DNA from: JAEUIZ01 sp046155605
Lineage (GTDB): Bacteria; Planctomycetota; Phycisphaerae; Phycisphaerales; UBA1924
DNA length: 64,000 nt
Assembly: GCA_046155605.1 (NCBI GenBank)
Contig: JBJXFQ010000019.1
Span: 1-64,000, forward strand
Reading direction: 5' to 3'
Part shown: in pieces, positions 57,554 through 64,000 of the stretch
How the letters are laid out: every line of letters begins with the position of its first letter
Numbering within the stretch: the first letter of the stretch is position 1
The notes under the pieces: model-generated
What the model saw: the letters and a program-made list of their open reading frames with translations, nothing else
Database searches by the model: none
What the model was told of the DNA's origin: nothing
Translations under genes and position numbers: made by a program

Positions 57554-59536
57554 ATGCCGGGGTTTGCGATGTACATTCTGTCGGCGGTCCTGCTCACGGG
57601 CACGTCGTGGCTGATTGCGCGACGAATCGCGACTCGCGCGGATGATCGATACTTCCTTTTTGTTGCCGCAGCGGCCACGCAACTCGCCGTCGTGAGCCTC
57701 GTCAGTTCGGCATTTCGTGCGTACACCCCGCTTGGCTTTCTGGCCGTGCAAGCCGTGCTGAGCGTGATGCGACTGGGCGTGGCACGCCGCTGGAAGCCGG
57801 GTCACGGGCCGCGCCATGTGATCGAACCCGTCAAGGGCTGGTCGGCGGTCGAGTTGCTGCTCGCGGGCGCGATCGGCATCGCGCTCGTGGTGACGCTGAT
57901 CGCGCAGGCAGAGGTGCCGATCCTCGGATGGGACGAACGGATGTACAACGCGTCGCGTCCGGCGTACTGGATCGGGTATCAGAGCGTGCTGCCGTCGATC
58001 ACGCACAACGATCGTCAGGTGACATTTCCGCTGGGTGCGGAGTTGTGGCTGGGATGGCCAATGATGATGACCCGGCTGGAGTGGCCGGCGCGGCTGACGC
58101 ATTGGCTCGCGCACCCGGCCGGCGCGCTCGGTGTCTTCTGGCTGGCCCGCGCCATCGGCGCTCCGCGGGTCTTCGCGCTCGGCGGCGCGCTCCTGTTCGC
58201 CTCGACGCCATCGGTGATGCTCAACGCGGGCTTTGCACAGAAGCAGGATCTGTGGACGGCGGTGTTTGTGATTCAGGCGGCATTCTGGGTTGTCCGCGCG
58301 GGGGCGCACGATGCCGCGCGTGCATCGTTTCTTGCGGCGTATGCGATCGCCTTTGCGGCGAACGTGAAGATCACCGCGCTGGCGTGCCTGCCGGCGCTCG
58401 CGCTGCTTGTGCTTCTTGCGGGCTCATGGCATGCGATGGTTCGCCGTTCCATCTCGTGCACATTGGGCCTGCTCGCGGGCCTCGTGCTCAGCGGGCTGGT
58501 CGTCACGGTGGCGTACAACGCGCGCACCTACGGCCACCCGCTCGGAAATCCCAAACTCTCGGCGCTCGGCAAGCCAGATTTCTCGCTTCGCCAGACGTGG
58601 ACGCATGCCGTGCGGGCACCGCTGTTTCTGTTCGAGATGCCGGATATCCCCAGCGAGCCGCTGCGGCGATCCATCGAACGTGGCGGCAAGTCCGTGATCA
58701 TGACGCTCGGTGCCGATCGCCCACTCCGACTGGAAGAGGATGCCGTCTGGCCCGGCGCATTTGCTTTCACCGCGCCAAGCACGGGCTGGCGATACTCCTT
58801 GGGCGGCACGTTCATGCTCCCAGCGCTGACGATCGCGGCGATCGTCGCGCTGCGTGAACTGCGGCGTTCGTGGCCGAGCCCGAGGCTCTCCGCGGCGTCA
58901 TGGGCTGCGGGCACAGCGATCCCGCTATTCCTGGGACTTGTGTTCATGGTCCGCTGGATGGGCGGCGCGGCGGAGCGATATTGGATCGGCGCCTACTCGC
59001 TCGCCGTCGCGCTGATCTCGTTCCACGCCTATCGCTTCGTGGAGTGGCGTGAGGCGAGGCGCGCGTTGAGGCTCGCGCTGGCCGCGGCGGCCCTCATCTG
59101 GGCCGTCTATCCGTCGATCGTGGCACACGCGCGACGGGTCGATTGGGCGAGTTCGCCCGAGCGGGCCGCGGGGGCCGACGAGCCGTTTGCGGATGCGATC
59201 GCGGCGATGCCCAAGGGCGCGCGGATCCTGGCGTTCCTGTCTCAGGCGACGCGCGACTATCCGCTGTTTCGGCCGCGCGATGGGTATCCCAACTATGTCG
59301 CCTCCTGGGGCAAGGCTCGGCCCGACCGCGAGCGGCTTGTGCGGCTGATCGAGCGGCATCGCATCACGCACGTCCTGTTCAGCAATCAGCACGCCATCGG
59401 GCTTCACTGGGATGGCGGCATCGATATCAGGGCCGCGGTCGAGTGGACCCGCTCGCTCCCTGGCGCGCGGCAGGTTCCGATCAAGGCCAAGGACCAGGTT
59501 CTCTTTGAGTTGCCGGCGAGCCGCACGCCTCCGTGA
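57554..59536 (+). CDS. Polytopic membrane protein, GT-C glycosyltransferase-like
   Basis: A 660-residue protein with about 11-12 membrane helices, e.g. LLLAGAIGIALVVTLIAQAE, AGALGVFWLARAIGAPRVFA and VFALGGALLFASTPSVMLNA. The first large loop contains VPILGWDERMYNASRPAYWI, an acidic loop like the DE motif of GT-C (GT39/PMT-type) transferases. The last 120 residues are a soluble part with ILAFLSQATRDYPLFRPRDG. These fit a lipid-linked-sugar transferase acting on the outer face, but catalytic proof is lacking. ATG 57554 is preferred; ATG 57569 is possible. It ends 6 bases before the end of the convergent binding-protein gene. Confidence 0.72.
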   Translation: MPGFAMYILSAVLLTGTSWLIARRIATRADDRYFLFVAAAATQLAVVSLVSSAFRAYTPLGFLAVQAVLSVMRLGVARRWKPGHGPRHVIEPVKGWSAVELLLAGAIGIALVVTLIAQAEVPILGWDERMYNASRPAYWIGYQSVLPSITHNDRQVTFPLGAELWLGWPMMMTRLEWPARLTHWLAHPAGALGVFWLARAIGAPRVFALGGALLFASTPSVMLNAGFAQKQDLWTAVFVIQAAFWVVRAGAHDAARASFLAAYAIAFAANVKITALACLPALALLVLLAGSWHAMVRRSISCTLGLLAGLVLSGLVVTVAYNARTYGHPLGNPKLSALGKPDFSLRQTWTHAVRAPLFLFEMPDIPSEPLRRSIERGGKSVIMTLGADRPLRLEEDAVWPGAFAFTAPSTGWRYSLGGTFMLPALTIAAIVALRELRRSWPSPRLSAASWAAGTAIPLFLGLVFMVRWMGGAAERYWIGAYSLAVALISFHAYRFVEWREARRALRLALAAAALIWAVYPSIVAHARRVDWASSPERAAGADEPFADAIAAMPKGARILAFLSQATRDYPLFRPRDGYPNYVASWGKARPDRERLVRLIERHRITHVLFSNQHAIGLHWDGGIDIRAAVEWTRSLPGARQVPIKAKDQVLFELPASRTPP

Positions 59537-59541
59537 GGCGT

Positions 59542-60534
59542 CTAATACACCGATTCCGCGAAATAATATTGCTTTGCGTTCTCCGGCGTGATCATCTCGA
59601 CATCGATCATCAGGTGGTGCGGCATGAACTCCATCACCTTGTCGCGGTTGCCGTCGCGGAGGACGGAGACGGCGATGTGGATGCCGGAGGCGATCATCGA
59701 CGGCGGATAGGTGATGTTGCCGGGCACCATGGGGTCCTTGTCCATGACCATTTTGACGACATCCTTCATGCCCGCGCCGCCGAAGACCCACATCTGCTTC
59801 TGACGGCCGGCCTCCTTGATCGCCTGGATCGCGCCGAGGGCGATGTCGTCGTCCTGGGCCCAGACCGCGTCGATCTTGGGGAACTTGGTCAGGAAGTTTT
59901 CCATCACCTCGAGGCCCTTCTGTCGGTTCCAGAGCGCGGGCTGCTTGCCGAGGATTTTGATGTCGGGGTATTGCTTGAAGACCTCCTCGGCGGCGGTGAC
60001 GCGATCGGTGTCGACGGTGCAGGGGATGCCCGTGAGAATCACGAGATTCGTCTTGCCCTCTTTCTTCATGCGCTCGGCGACAAACTGGGCGCTCTTGCGG
60101 CCGAAGGCCTTGTTGTCGCCCTCGAGGAAGATGTCGGCGACGGGCTCGAGGAACCCGCGATCGACGTTGACGATGAAGACGCCCTTGTCGTGGACCTTCT
60201 TGGCGGTGGGCGTGAGGGGCGCGGATTCGGTGGCGAGGATGACCAGGCCGTCGATGCCCTTGGTGAGCATGTCCTCGACGTCGGCGATCTGTTTTTCGGG
60301 GCCGGTGGCGGTCTGATAGACCCACTCGATGTCGGGGTAGAGTTTCATGGCGCGCTTGGCCCACCAGCCGACGCCGGCGGTCCAGCCGTGATCGGCGGCG
60401 GGGATCGAGACGCCGATGCGGAGCTTCTTTTTGGCGGGCTGCTGGGCCGAGAGGGATTCGGTTGAATCCGGGGCGGCGGCCCCGGCGAGGAAGAGCGACG
60501 AGACGAGCAGGGCGGCGAGGGCGAGGGTGCGCAT
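59542..60534 (-). CDS. Sugar-binding protein of an ABC transporter (ribose-binding type)
   Basis: A 330-residue periplasmic binding protein of the LacI/RbsB-type family. The signal peptide is LALAALLVSSLFLAGAAA. Then LRIGVSIPAADHGWTAGVGW, DGLVILATESAPLTPTAKKV, GVFIVNVDRGFLEPVADIFL, TNLVILTGIPCTVDTDRVTA and AVWAQDDDIALGAIQAIKEA follow. Full length and intact. No permease or ATPase gene is next to it in the window, so it is an orphan or relies on a distant transporter. Confidence 0.9.
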   Translation of the reverse strand: MRTLALAALLVSSLFLAGAAAPDSTESLSAQQPAKKKLRIGVSIPAADHGWTAGVGWWAKRAMKLYPDIEWVYQTATGPEKQIADVEDMLTKGIDGLVILATESAPLTPTAKKVHDKGVFIVNVDRGFLEPVADIFLEGDNKAFGRKSAQFVAERMKKEGKTNLVILTGIPCTVDTDRVTAAEEVFKQYPDIKILGKQPALWNRQKGLEVMENFLTKFPKIDAVWAQDDDIALGAIQAIKEAGRQKQMWVFGGAGMKDVVKMVMDKDPMVPGNITYPPSMIASGIHIAVSVLRDGNRDKVMEFMPHHLMIDVEMITPENAKQYYFAESVY

Positions 60535-60583
60535 GAGGAGCCTTTCGAGAGGAGACCATGGTACCGCAGACCCACCCGGCGGA

Positions 60584-60940
60584 TCAGAACGGCAGCTTCG
60601 TGCCACACTCTGGACAACTCGCGGAATGCACGCCGTCGAGCCCGTACCCGCATGTTCCGCATTTCCCAAGGAACGCACGGCGCACGCCGCGAACGGCACG
60701 CACCGCCCGTCGCATCGCGACAAGCAGGGGAGTTCCGATGACGACCAGGGCCACACCGATCGGGAAACTCCAGGGGGTTCGCTCCGTGGCAATCTTGGCA
60801 ATTCCCCCGACAAGCGCCGCAAGCGAGAGCGCGACCAGCACCAGGAATGCGAACCGAAGCCGGAAGCGATCCGACTCGGGGTTCGGCTCGATCGACTGCG
60901 AAGAGACGGGCGGAACTCCCGTATGACCCGACGTATCCAT
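60584..60940 (-). CDS. Small membrane protein with C-terminal zinc ribbon
   Basis: A 118-residue protein with two membrane helices (RFAFLVLVALSLAALVGGIA, WSFPIGVALVVIGTPLLVAM), a basic stretch and a C-terminal zinc ribbon CGTCGYGLDGVHSASCPECG. This arrangement is frequent in planctomycetes and its function is not known. The ATG at 60940 begins a plausible polar N-terminus; longer upstream frames overlap the antitoxin gene. Confidence 0.72.
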   Translation of the reverse strand: MDTSGHTGVPPVSSQSIEPNPESDRFRLRFAFLVLVALSLAALVGGIAKIATERTPWSFPIGVALVVIGTPLLVAMRRAVRAVRGVRRAFLGKCGTCGYGLDGVHSASCPECGTKLPF

Positions 60941-61043
60941 CGCTTTGGACTGTACGCCGGAAGCCGGGACGACGTACGCCACGCACGAAGCTGGGAGCAC
61001 TACAACTCCGGCGCAAATTCTCGCCGACGCAGAACAAACTCGG

Positions 61044-61196
61044 TCACTCTTCGAGCGTTCGCATGGCGGCGAGGTCGTAGTAGCGCTCGCCGCATGATTT
61101 GCAGACATCGGCGACGACTTCGATGGATTGGCCGCTCCGGCGCCGGACCGAAACACGTTTCCGATCAAGGGCGCGCGAGCCGCAGTTGATGCACAC
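61044..61196 (-). CDS. YgiT-type zinc finger protein (putative antitoxin)
   Basis: A short protein of about 50 residues beginning at GTG 61196: VCINCGSRALDRKR, VRRRSGQSIEVVADVCKSCG and ERYYDLAAMRTLEE. Two CxxC pairs form the YgiT/MqsA-type zinc finger. It has no DNA-binding HTH domain, as in the small YgiT-type partners. No ATG is available in frame before VCINC. It follows the DUF4258 gene closely, the order toxin then antitoxin being the same as in mqsRA. The antitoxin role is inferred from family and context. Confidence 0.75.
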   Translation of the reverse strand: MCINCGSRALDRKRVSVRRRSGQSIEVVADVCKSCGERYYDLAAMRTLEE

Positions 61197-61212
61197 AGTC
61201 AGGCGGGAGTTC

Positions 61213-61530
61213 TCATCCGCCGCCCGTGGCGACTTTGGAGGAGACGAAGATGTAGAACGTTTCTTGACCGGCTTCGCGGACGATCGCGCCTTTCGTGTAG
61301 ACGAGCGTCCCGTCGTAGGTGAAACTCTTGATGACATACAGTCGTTCTCCAGTGACCCGCCTCGTCGGACTGCGGGAGCGCAACACCTTGGCAATGGCCT
61401 GAGCGTTGACGACCGACTCGAGCACCTGCTCTGCCGTCAGCGCGTCCACCTCCATCTCGTCGCGTGCTTTCTCCGTGAAACGAACCGAACCGCGGATCAC
61501 GAGACGCTTGATTCGCACGAGCACGTCCAT
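61213..61530 (-). CDS. DUF4258 domain protein (putative toxin)
   Basis: A 105-residue protein. VRFTEKARDEMEVDALTAEQ (with the H/E-type start of the domain), VLESVVNAQAIAKVLRSRSP and LYVIKSFTYDGTLVYTKGAI match DUF4258, a BrnT/RelE-like small fold found with YgiT-type zinc finger proteins. The start at ATG 61530 gives a typical length. It is 16 bases from the zinc finger gene, on the same strand, as a toxin-antitoxin pair. Confidence 0.8.
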   Translation of the reverse strand: MDVLVRIKRLVIRGSVRFTEKARDEMEVDALTAEQVLESVVNAQAIAKVLRSRSPTRRVTGERLYVIKSFTYDGTLVYTKGAIVREAGQETFYIFVSSKVATGGG

Positions 61531-61575
61531 GCTCCGCGATTCTAGCGACGATTGCCGCGGCAGGTTCGAGCCAGA

Positions 61576-61614
61576 TCACTCGTCGAGGTCGAAGTAGCGC
61601 TGACCGCACGATAC
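61576..61614 (-). pseudogene. Remnant of a second YgiT-type zinc finger C-terminus
   Basis: Minus-strand codons read VSCGQRYFDLDE and a stop, corresponding to CKSCGERYYDL of the intact antitoxin at 61044-61196. Only 12 codons remain and they merge directly into the start region of the protease gene on the other strand. It shows that a related gene once stood here. Confidence 0.5.
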
Positions 61615-61623
61615 CCTCACTCC

Positions 61624-63120
61624 ATGATGCCGCACGCAATCGTCTGGCTCGTTGCTCTTTCGGCTTCCGTGGCGTTGGCGAGGCAAGTGGCCTCACCTCG
61701 CGCCGTTGATGAGCGGCGCGACGAAGCGGCAGGGCAGAACGACCCCGCCGGAGCCGTGGGTCGGATCAGGGTTTCCGATACCAGTGGCGGTCACGAGGGC
61801 TACGGCACGGGCTTCTGGATCGCGCGCGATCGGGTGGTGACGTGTCTGCATGTGCTGCAGATGGGAGCCACCGCGACGATCGAGATGCCGGGGCGAAAGC
61901 GGCATCAGATCACGCGGATTGTCGGGATGGATGAGCGCGCGGATGTGATCGTCGTCGAGGCATCACCGGCGTGGGACGGGCCGGTTCTCGCGCTCCGCCC
62001 GGGGGCACCGCCGGCGGCGGGCGAGCGGGTGACGCTCCTGATCTCACCGCTGCTCTTCGACCCGGCCAAGCGAGAGGGACGCGTGGTCTTTGCGCCGGAC
62101 GATGCGTTTTTCGGCCCGGCGGTGCTGGCGGCGATCTCGCGCGGGGCGGAGCGGGGCTGCAGCGGCGCGCCGATCGTGGACGGGGAGGGGCGAGTGGTGG
62201 GGATGGTCCGCTCGACGGGCTCGGGGCGAGTCATGGCCACCGTCGCGTCGCTGATCGCGGAGGCGAACAAGCCCGAGGGGCGCGGTCCGGCGATGGCGGA
62301 GTGGACGCGTCGCCCGGAGACCGATGCCGGGGTGGCGATCCACCTCACCACCGTTGCGATGTTCGCCTCGTCGGGCGATCTGCCGGCGCGGATCGCGAAG
62401 CTGGAGGAGGCGACCCGGAAGGCCCCGACAATCTGGACGGCGTGGAGCATGCTGGGGCGGCTGCGGCACGAATCGGGTGATAAAGAGGGCGCGATCGCGG
62501 CGTTTCGTTCCGCCGCCGAGCATGCCCCGATCGCCGATGACGCCATGACCTTGGCCTCGCTCCTGGAGGTGGCGGGGAAGAAGGAGGAGGCGGACGAGGT
62601 GCGGAGGCGCGCGGTGGAGCGCGACCCCGAGGGCGCGGCGTACGAGCTGCGCAAGCAGGAGGGACTGCGGCTGACGCAGAGGAAGCGCTGGGAGGAAGGC
62701 CGCCAGCGTCTGGCAGCGATGGTGGAGGGCGAGCCGGAAAACTTTCCGGTGCAGCTGGCCTACGCGGAGTGCCTGGATCAGCTTGACATGCACAAGCAGT
62801 CCATCCCGTATTTTGCGCGGGCGCTGGCGCTGGAACCCCGATCGCCCCACGCCCGAATCAAGTATGGACGCGCGCTGATGGAAATGGGGCGACTCGACGA
62901 TGCCGAGCACGAGTTCCGCATGGCGCTCTCGATCGACCCCAACGAGGCAGAGGCAATGGTGGAGCTGGGGGCGGTGCATCTGAACCGGGGGCGCGCGGAC
63001 CTGGCGGAGAGCGTGCTACCGCGGCTGATGCAGCTCGACAGGCCGAAGGCGGAGTGGCTGATGGAGCGGATCCGCGCGGTGAAGTTCAGGAAGAAGAGCC
63101 CCGGACCCGAGGGGGGCTGA
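61624..63120 (+). CDS. Exported trypsin-like protease with TPR domain
   Basis: A 498-residue protein. The signal peptide is AIVWLVALSASVALA. A trypsin-like domain spans about 45-235: GYGTGFWIARDRVVTCLHVL (His), MDERADVIVVEASP (Asp) and AERGCSGAPIVDGEGRVVGM (Ser in place of GDSGGP as GCSGAP). The catalytic triad can therefore be complete. The C-terminal half is TPR (APTIWTAWSMLGRLRHESGD, PHARIKYGRALMEMGRLDDA). It would act in the periplasm or at the cell surface, with the TPR part holding partners. ATG 61624 or 61627. Target unknown. Confidence 0.82.
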   Translation: MMPHAIVWLVALSASVALARQVASPRAVDERRDEAAGQNDPAGAVGRIRVSDTSGGHEGYGTGFWIARDRVVTCLHVLQMGATATIEMPGRKRHQITRIVGMDERADVIVVEASPAWDGPVLALRPGAPPAAGERVTLLISPLLFDPAKREGRVVFAPDDAFFGPAVLAAISRGAERGCSGAPIVDGEGRVVGMVRSTGSGRVMATVASLIAEANKPEGRGPAMAEWTRRPETDAGVAIHLTTVAMFASSGDLPARIAKLEEATRKAPTIWTAWSMLGRLRHESGDKEGAIAAFRSAAEHAPIADDAMTLASLLEVAGKKEEADEVRRRAVERDPEGAAYELRKQEGLRLTQRKRWEEGRQRLAAMVEGEPENFPVQLAYAECLDQLDMHKQSIPYFARALALEPRSPHARIKYGRALMEMGRLDDAEHEFRMALSIDPNEAEAMVELGAVHLNRGRADLAESVLPRLMQLDRPKAEWLMERIRAVKFRKKSPGPEGG

Positions 63121-63129
63121 GGTTCGGCC

Positions 63130-64000
63130 TTACAACTCCGGCGCGAACCCACGCCGCAGGGTGTTCTCGCAACTCGCGCGTGGCTCGACGAACTGGAGCA
63201 GGTAGTCAACCCCGCCGGCCTTGGAGCCGACGCCGGACATGCCGAAGCCGCCGAAGGGCTGGCGAGCGACGAGGGCGCCGGTGATGCCGCGGTTGAGGTA
63301 GAGATTGCCGACGCGGAACTCGCGCTTGGCCTGTTCGAGGTGCGAGGGCTTGCGGCTGAAGACCCCGCCCGTCAACTTATACATCGAGCCGTTGGCGATC
63401 TCGAGCGCCGCCTCAAACGTCGGCGCGTGCATGACGGCGACGACGGGGCCGAAGACCTCCTCGCGGGCGAGCGTGTGGTGTGGCAGCACGCGGGAGAAGA
63501 TCGTGGGAGGGACGAAAGAGAGGGACGAAGGGACTGAGGGACGAAGCGACGAAGCGGGAGGAAGCGGCATCGAGAGTTCGAGCGTGCAGCCCTCGGCCTT
63601 TGCCCGCTCGATCATCCCGTTGATCTTTGCCGCGGCCTCGGCGTCGATGACGGGGCCGACGTCTGTGCCGGGCTCGGCGGGGTCGCCGATCGTCAGCGCC
63701 TTGGTCGACTCGACGAATCGGCGGAGGAAGGTTCGGCTGGCCGTGCCGTCGGGGCCGTCGGGATCGACGACGATGACGCGCGAGCAGGCGGAGCACTTCT
63801 GCCCCTGGAATCCGAACGCGGAGTGGCGGATGCCGAGCACGGCCTCGTCGAGATCGGCGGAGGTGTCGACGATGACGGCGTTCTTGCCGCCCATCTCGCA
63901 GATGACCTTTTTGACGTGCGTGGGTGGGGAATACACAGAGTTCGCCGAGCCGGACGCGGAGGGCGCTGAGAAGGGAGAGGGTGGAGCCGACGCGTGGAGG
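63130..64000 (-). CDS. L-glutamate-gamma-semialdehyde dehydrogenase-like protein (partial)
   Basis: The C-terminal 290 residues of an aldehyde dehydrogenase; the N-terminus is outside the window. The catalytic parts are VKKVICEMGGKNAVIVD (Glu) and FGFQGQKCSACSRVIVVD (Cys). LNRGITGALVARQPFGGFGM and SGVGSKAGGVDYLLQF are typical of proline-catabolic P5C dehydrogenases. Two segments are unlike the family: a Ser/Pro/Ala-rich stretch before HVKKVICEMGG (63923-64000) and MPLPPASSLRPSVPSSLS at about residue 145 of the visible part. Both are encoded by the interspersed purine-rich repeat, inserted in frame. Confidence 0.88.
   Translation of the reverse strand, partial: LHASAPPSPFSAPSASGSANSVYSPPTHVKKVICEMGGKNAVIVDTSADLDEAVLGIRHSAFGFQGQKCSACSRVIVVDPDGPDGTASRTFLRRFVESTKALTIGDPAEPGTDVGPVIDAEAAAKINGMIERAKAEGCTLELSMPLPPASSLRPSVPSSLSFVPPTIFSRVLPHHTLAREEVFGPVVAVMHAPTFEAALEIANGSMYKLTGGVFSRKPSHLEQAKREFRVGNLYLNRGITGALVARQPFGGFGMSGVGSKAGGVDYLLQFVEPRASCENTLRRGFAPEL
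63508..63575. repeat. Purine-rich repeat inside the dehydrogenase gene, copy a
   Basis: Plus strand GGAGGGACGAAAGAGAGGGA followed by CGAAGGGACTGAGGGACGAA and GCGACGAAGCGGGAGG. Words GGGACGAA and GCGACGAAG are shared with 44475-44550. It encodes the inserted Ser/Pro-rich loop in frame. Confidence 0.7.
63923..63990. repeat. Purine-rich repeat inside the dehydrogenase gene, copy b
   Basis: Plus strand GTGGGGAATACACAGAGTTC followed by GCCGAGCCGGACGCGGAGGG and CGCTGAGAAGGGAGAG. It has the ACACAGAG and CGCGGAG words of the CACAGAG repeats at 46731-46764. It encodes Ser/Ala/Pro-rich residues directly before HVKKVICEMGG. Confidence 0.7.

Noticed and set aside
1..64000. CRISPR array, rRNA or tRNA genes
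   Set aside because: No evenly spaced direct repeats with unique spacers and no recognisable rRNA or tRNA sequence seen; a covariance search was not possible, so a divergent tRNA could be missed.

Overview
The window is a GC-rich bacterial chromosome segment that most resembles a planctomycete of the class Phycisphaerae. The basis is two secreted proteins with C-terminal Cys-rich dockerin-like repeats (CYANCD...FTCFLNAFAAG type), VPLP-type PEP-CTERM surface proteins, an ECF sigma factor translationally coupled to a Ser/Thr kinase with a TPR tail, two GroEL paralogues, and small membrane proteins with a terminal zinc ribbon. The family assignments come from reading motifs; no database search was possible. 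I saw no rRNA, tRNA or CRISPR array.

Layout. (1) 1-5644 is a mobile element: an IS5-type transposase fragment abuts a three-gene operon (DUF3987 protein, small protein, tyrosine integrase; each pair overlaps by ATGA), then a lower-GC HNH gene and a second, short tyrosine recombinase whose upstream region carries 10-bp-phased word arrays. (2) 5746-24621 is an accessory region rich in envelope and stress genes: VPLP-CTERM proteins at both ends, an entericidin-like lipoprotein, a sigma factor reduced to region 2, a YqjD/YqjE/YqjK-like membrane operon, general stress, BON, DUF892, glycine-zipper and PRC-barrel proteins, two sensor kinases with two response regulators, an AI-2E-type exporter, DUF3309 and DUF3185. 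(3) 24581-25381 is a decayed element: an SNF2 helicase C-terminus fused to a remnant of the short recombinase and a second copy of its upstream region. (4) 25549-30009 holds a frameshifted ECF sigma factor, an interrupted kinase-TPR gene and a chimera of a secreted adhesin-like domain with half of an ATP-grasp enzyme.

(5) 30135-44468 is ordinary chromosome: rpoD-dnaG, acylphosphatase, HAD phosphatase, secreted dockerin and propeller-like proteins, a PpiC-type lipoprotein, rnhA, argS and acpS. (6) 44614-54390 is one long minus-strand chaperone array (groEL2, hypothetical, dedA, groES, two sulfotransferases, groEL1, GxxExxY, dnaJ, grpE, fmdB). A GxxExxY gene inside it is bracketed by inverted copies of a dispersed repeat. 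(7) 54606-64000 has a GNAT acetyltransferase, a lone nuoA, an EAL/degenerate GGDEF protein, a GT-C-like membrane protein, an orphan sugar-binding protein, a DUF4258/YgiT-type toxin-antitoxin pair, a protease-TPR protein and a partial aldehyde dehydrogenase containing repeat-derived segments.

The strongest novelty candidates are the duplicated recombinase-upstream module with several different words each repeated at exactly 10-bp spacing and a palindrome with compensatory changes, the GxxExxY cassette in inverted repeats, the adhesin/ATP-grasp chimera, and long G tracts that break two genes by exactly one base. Those tracts may be phase-variable or may be homopolymer sequencing errors.
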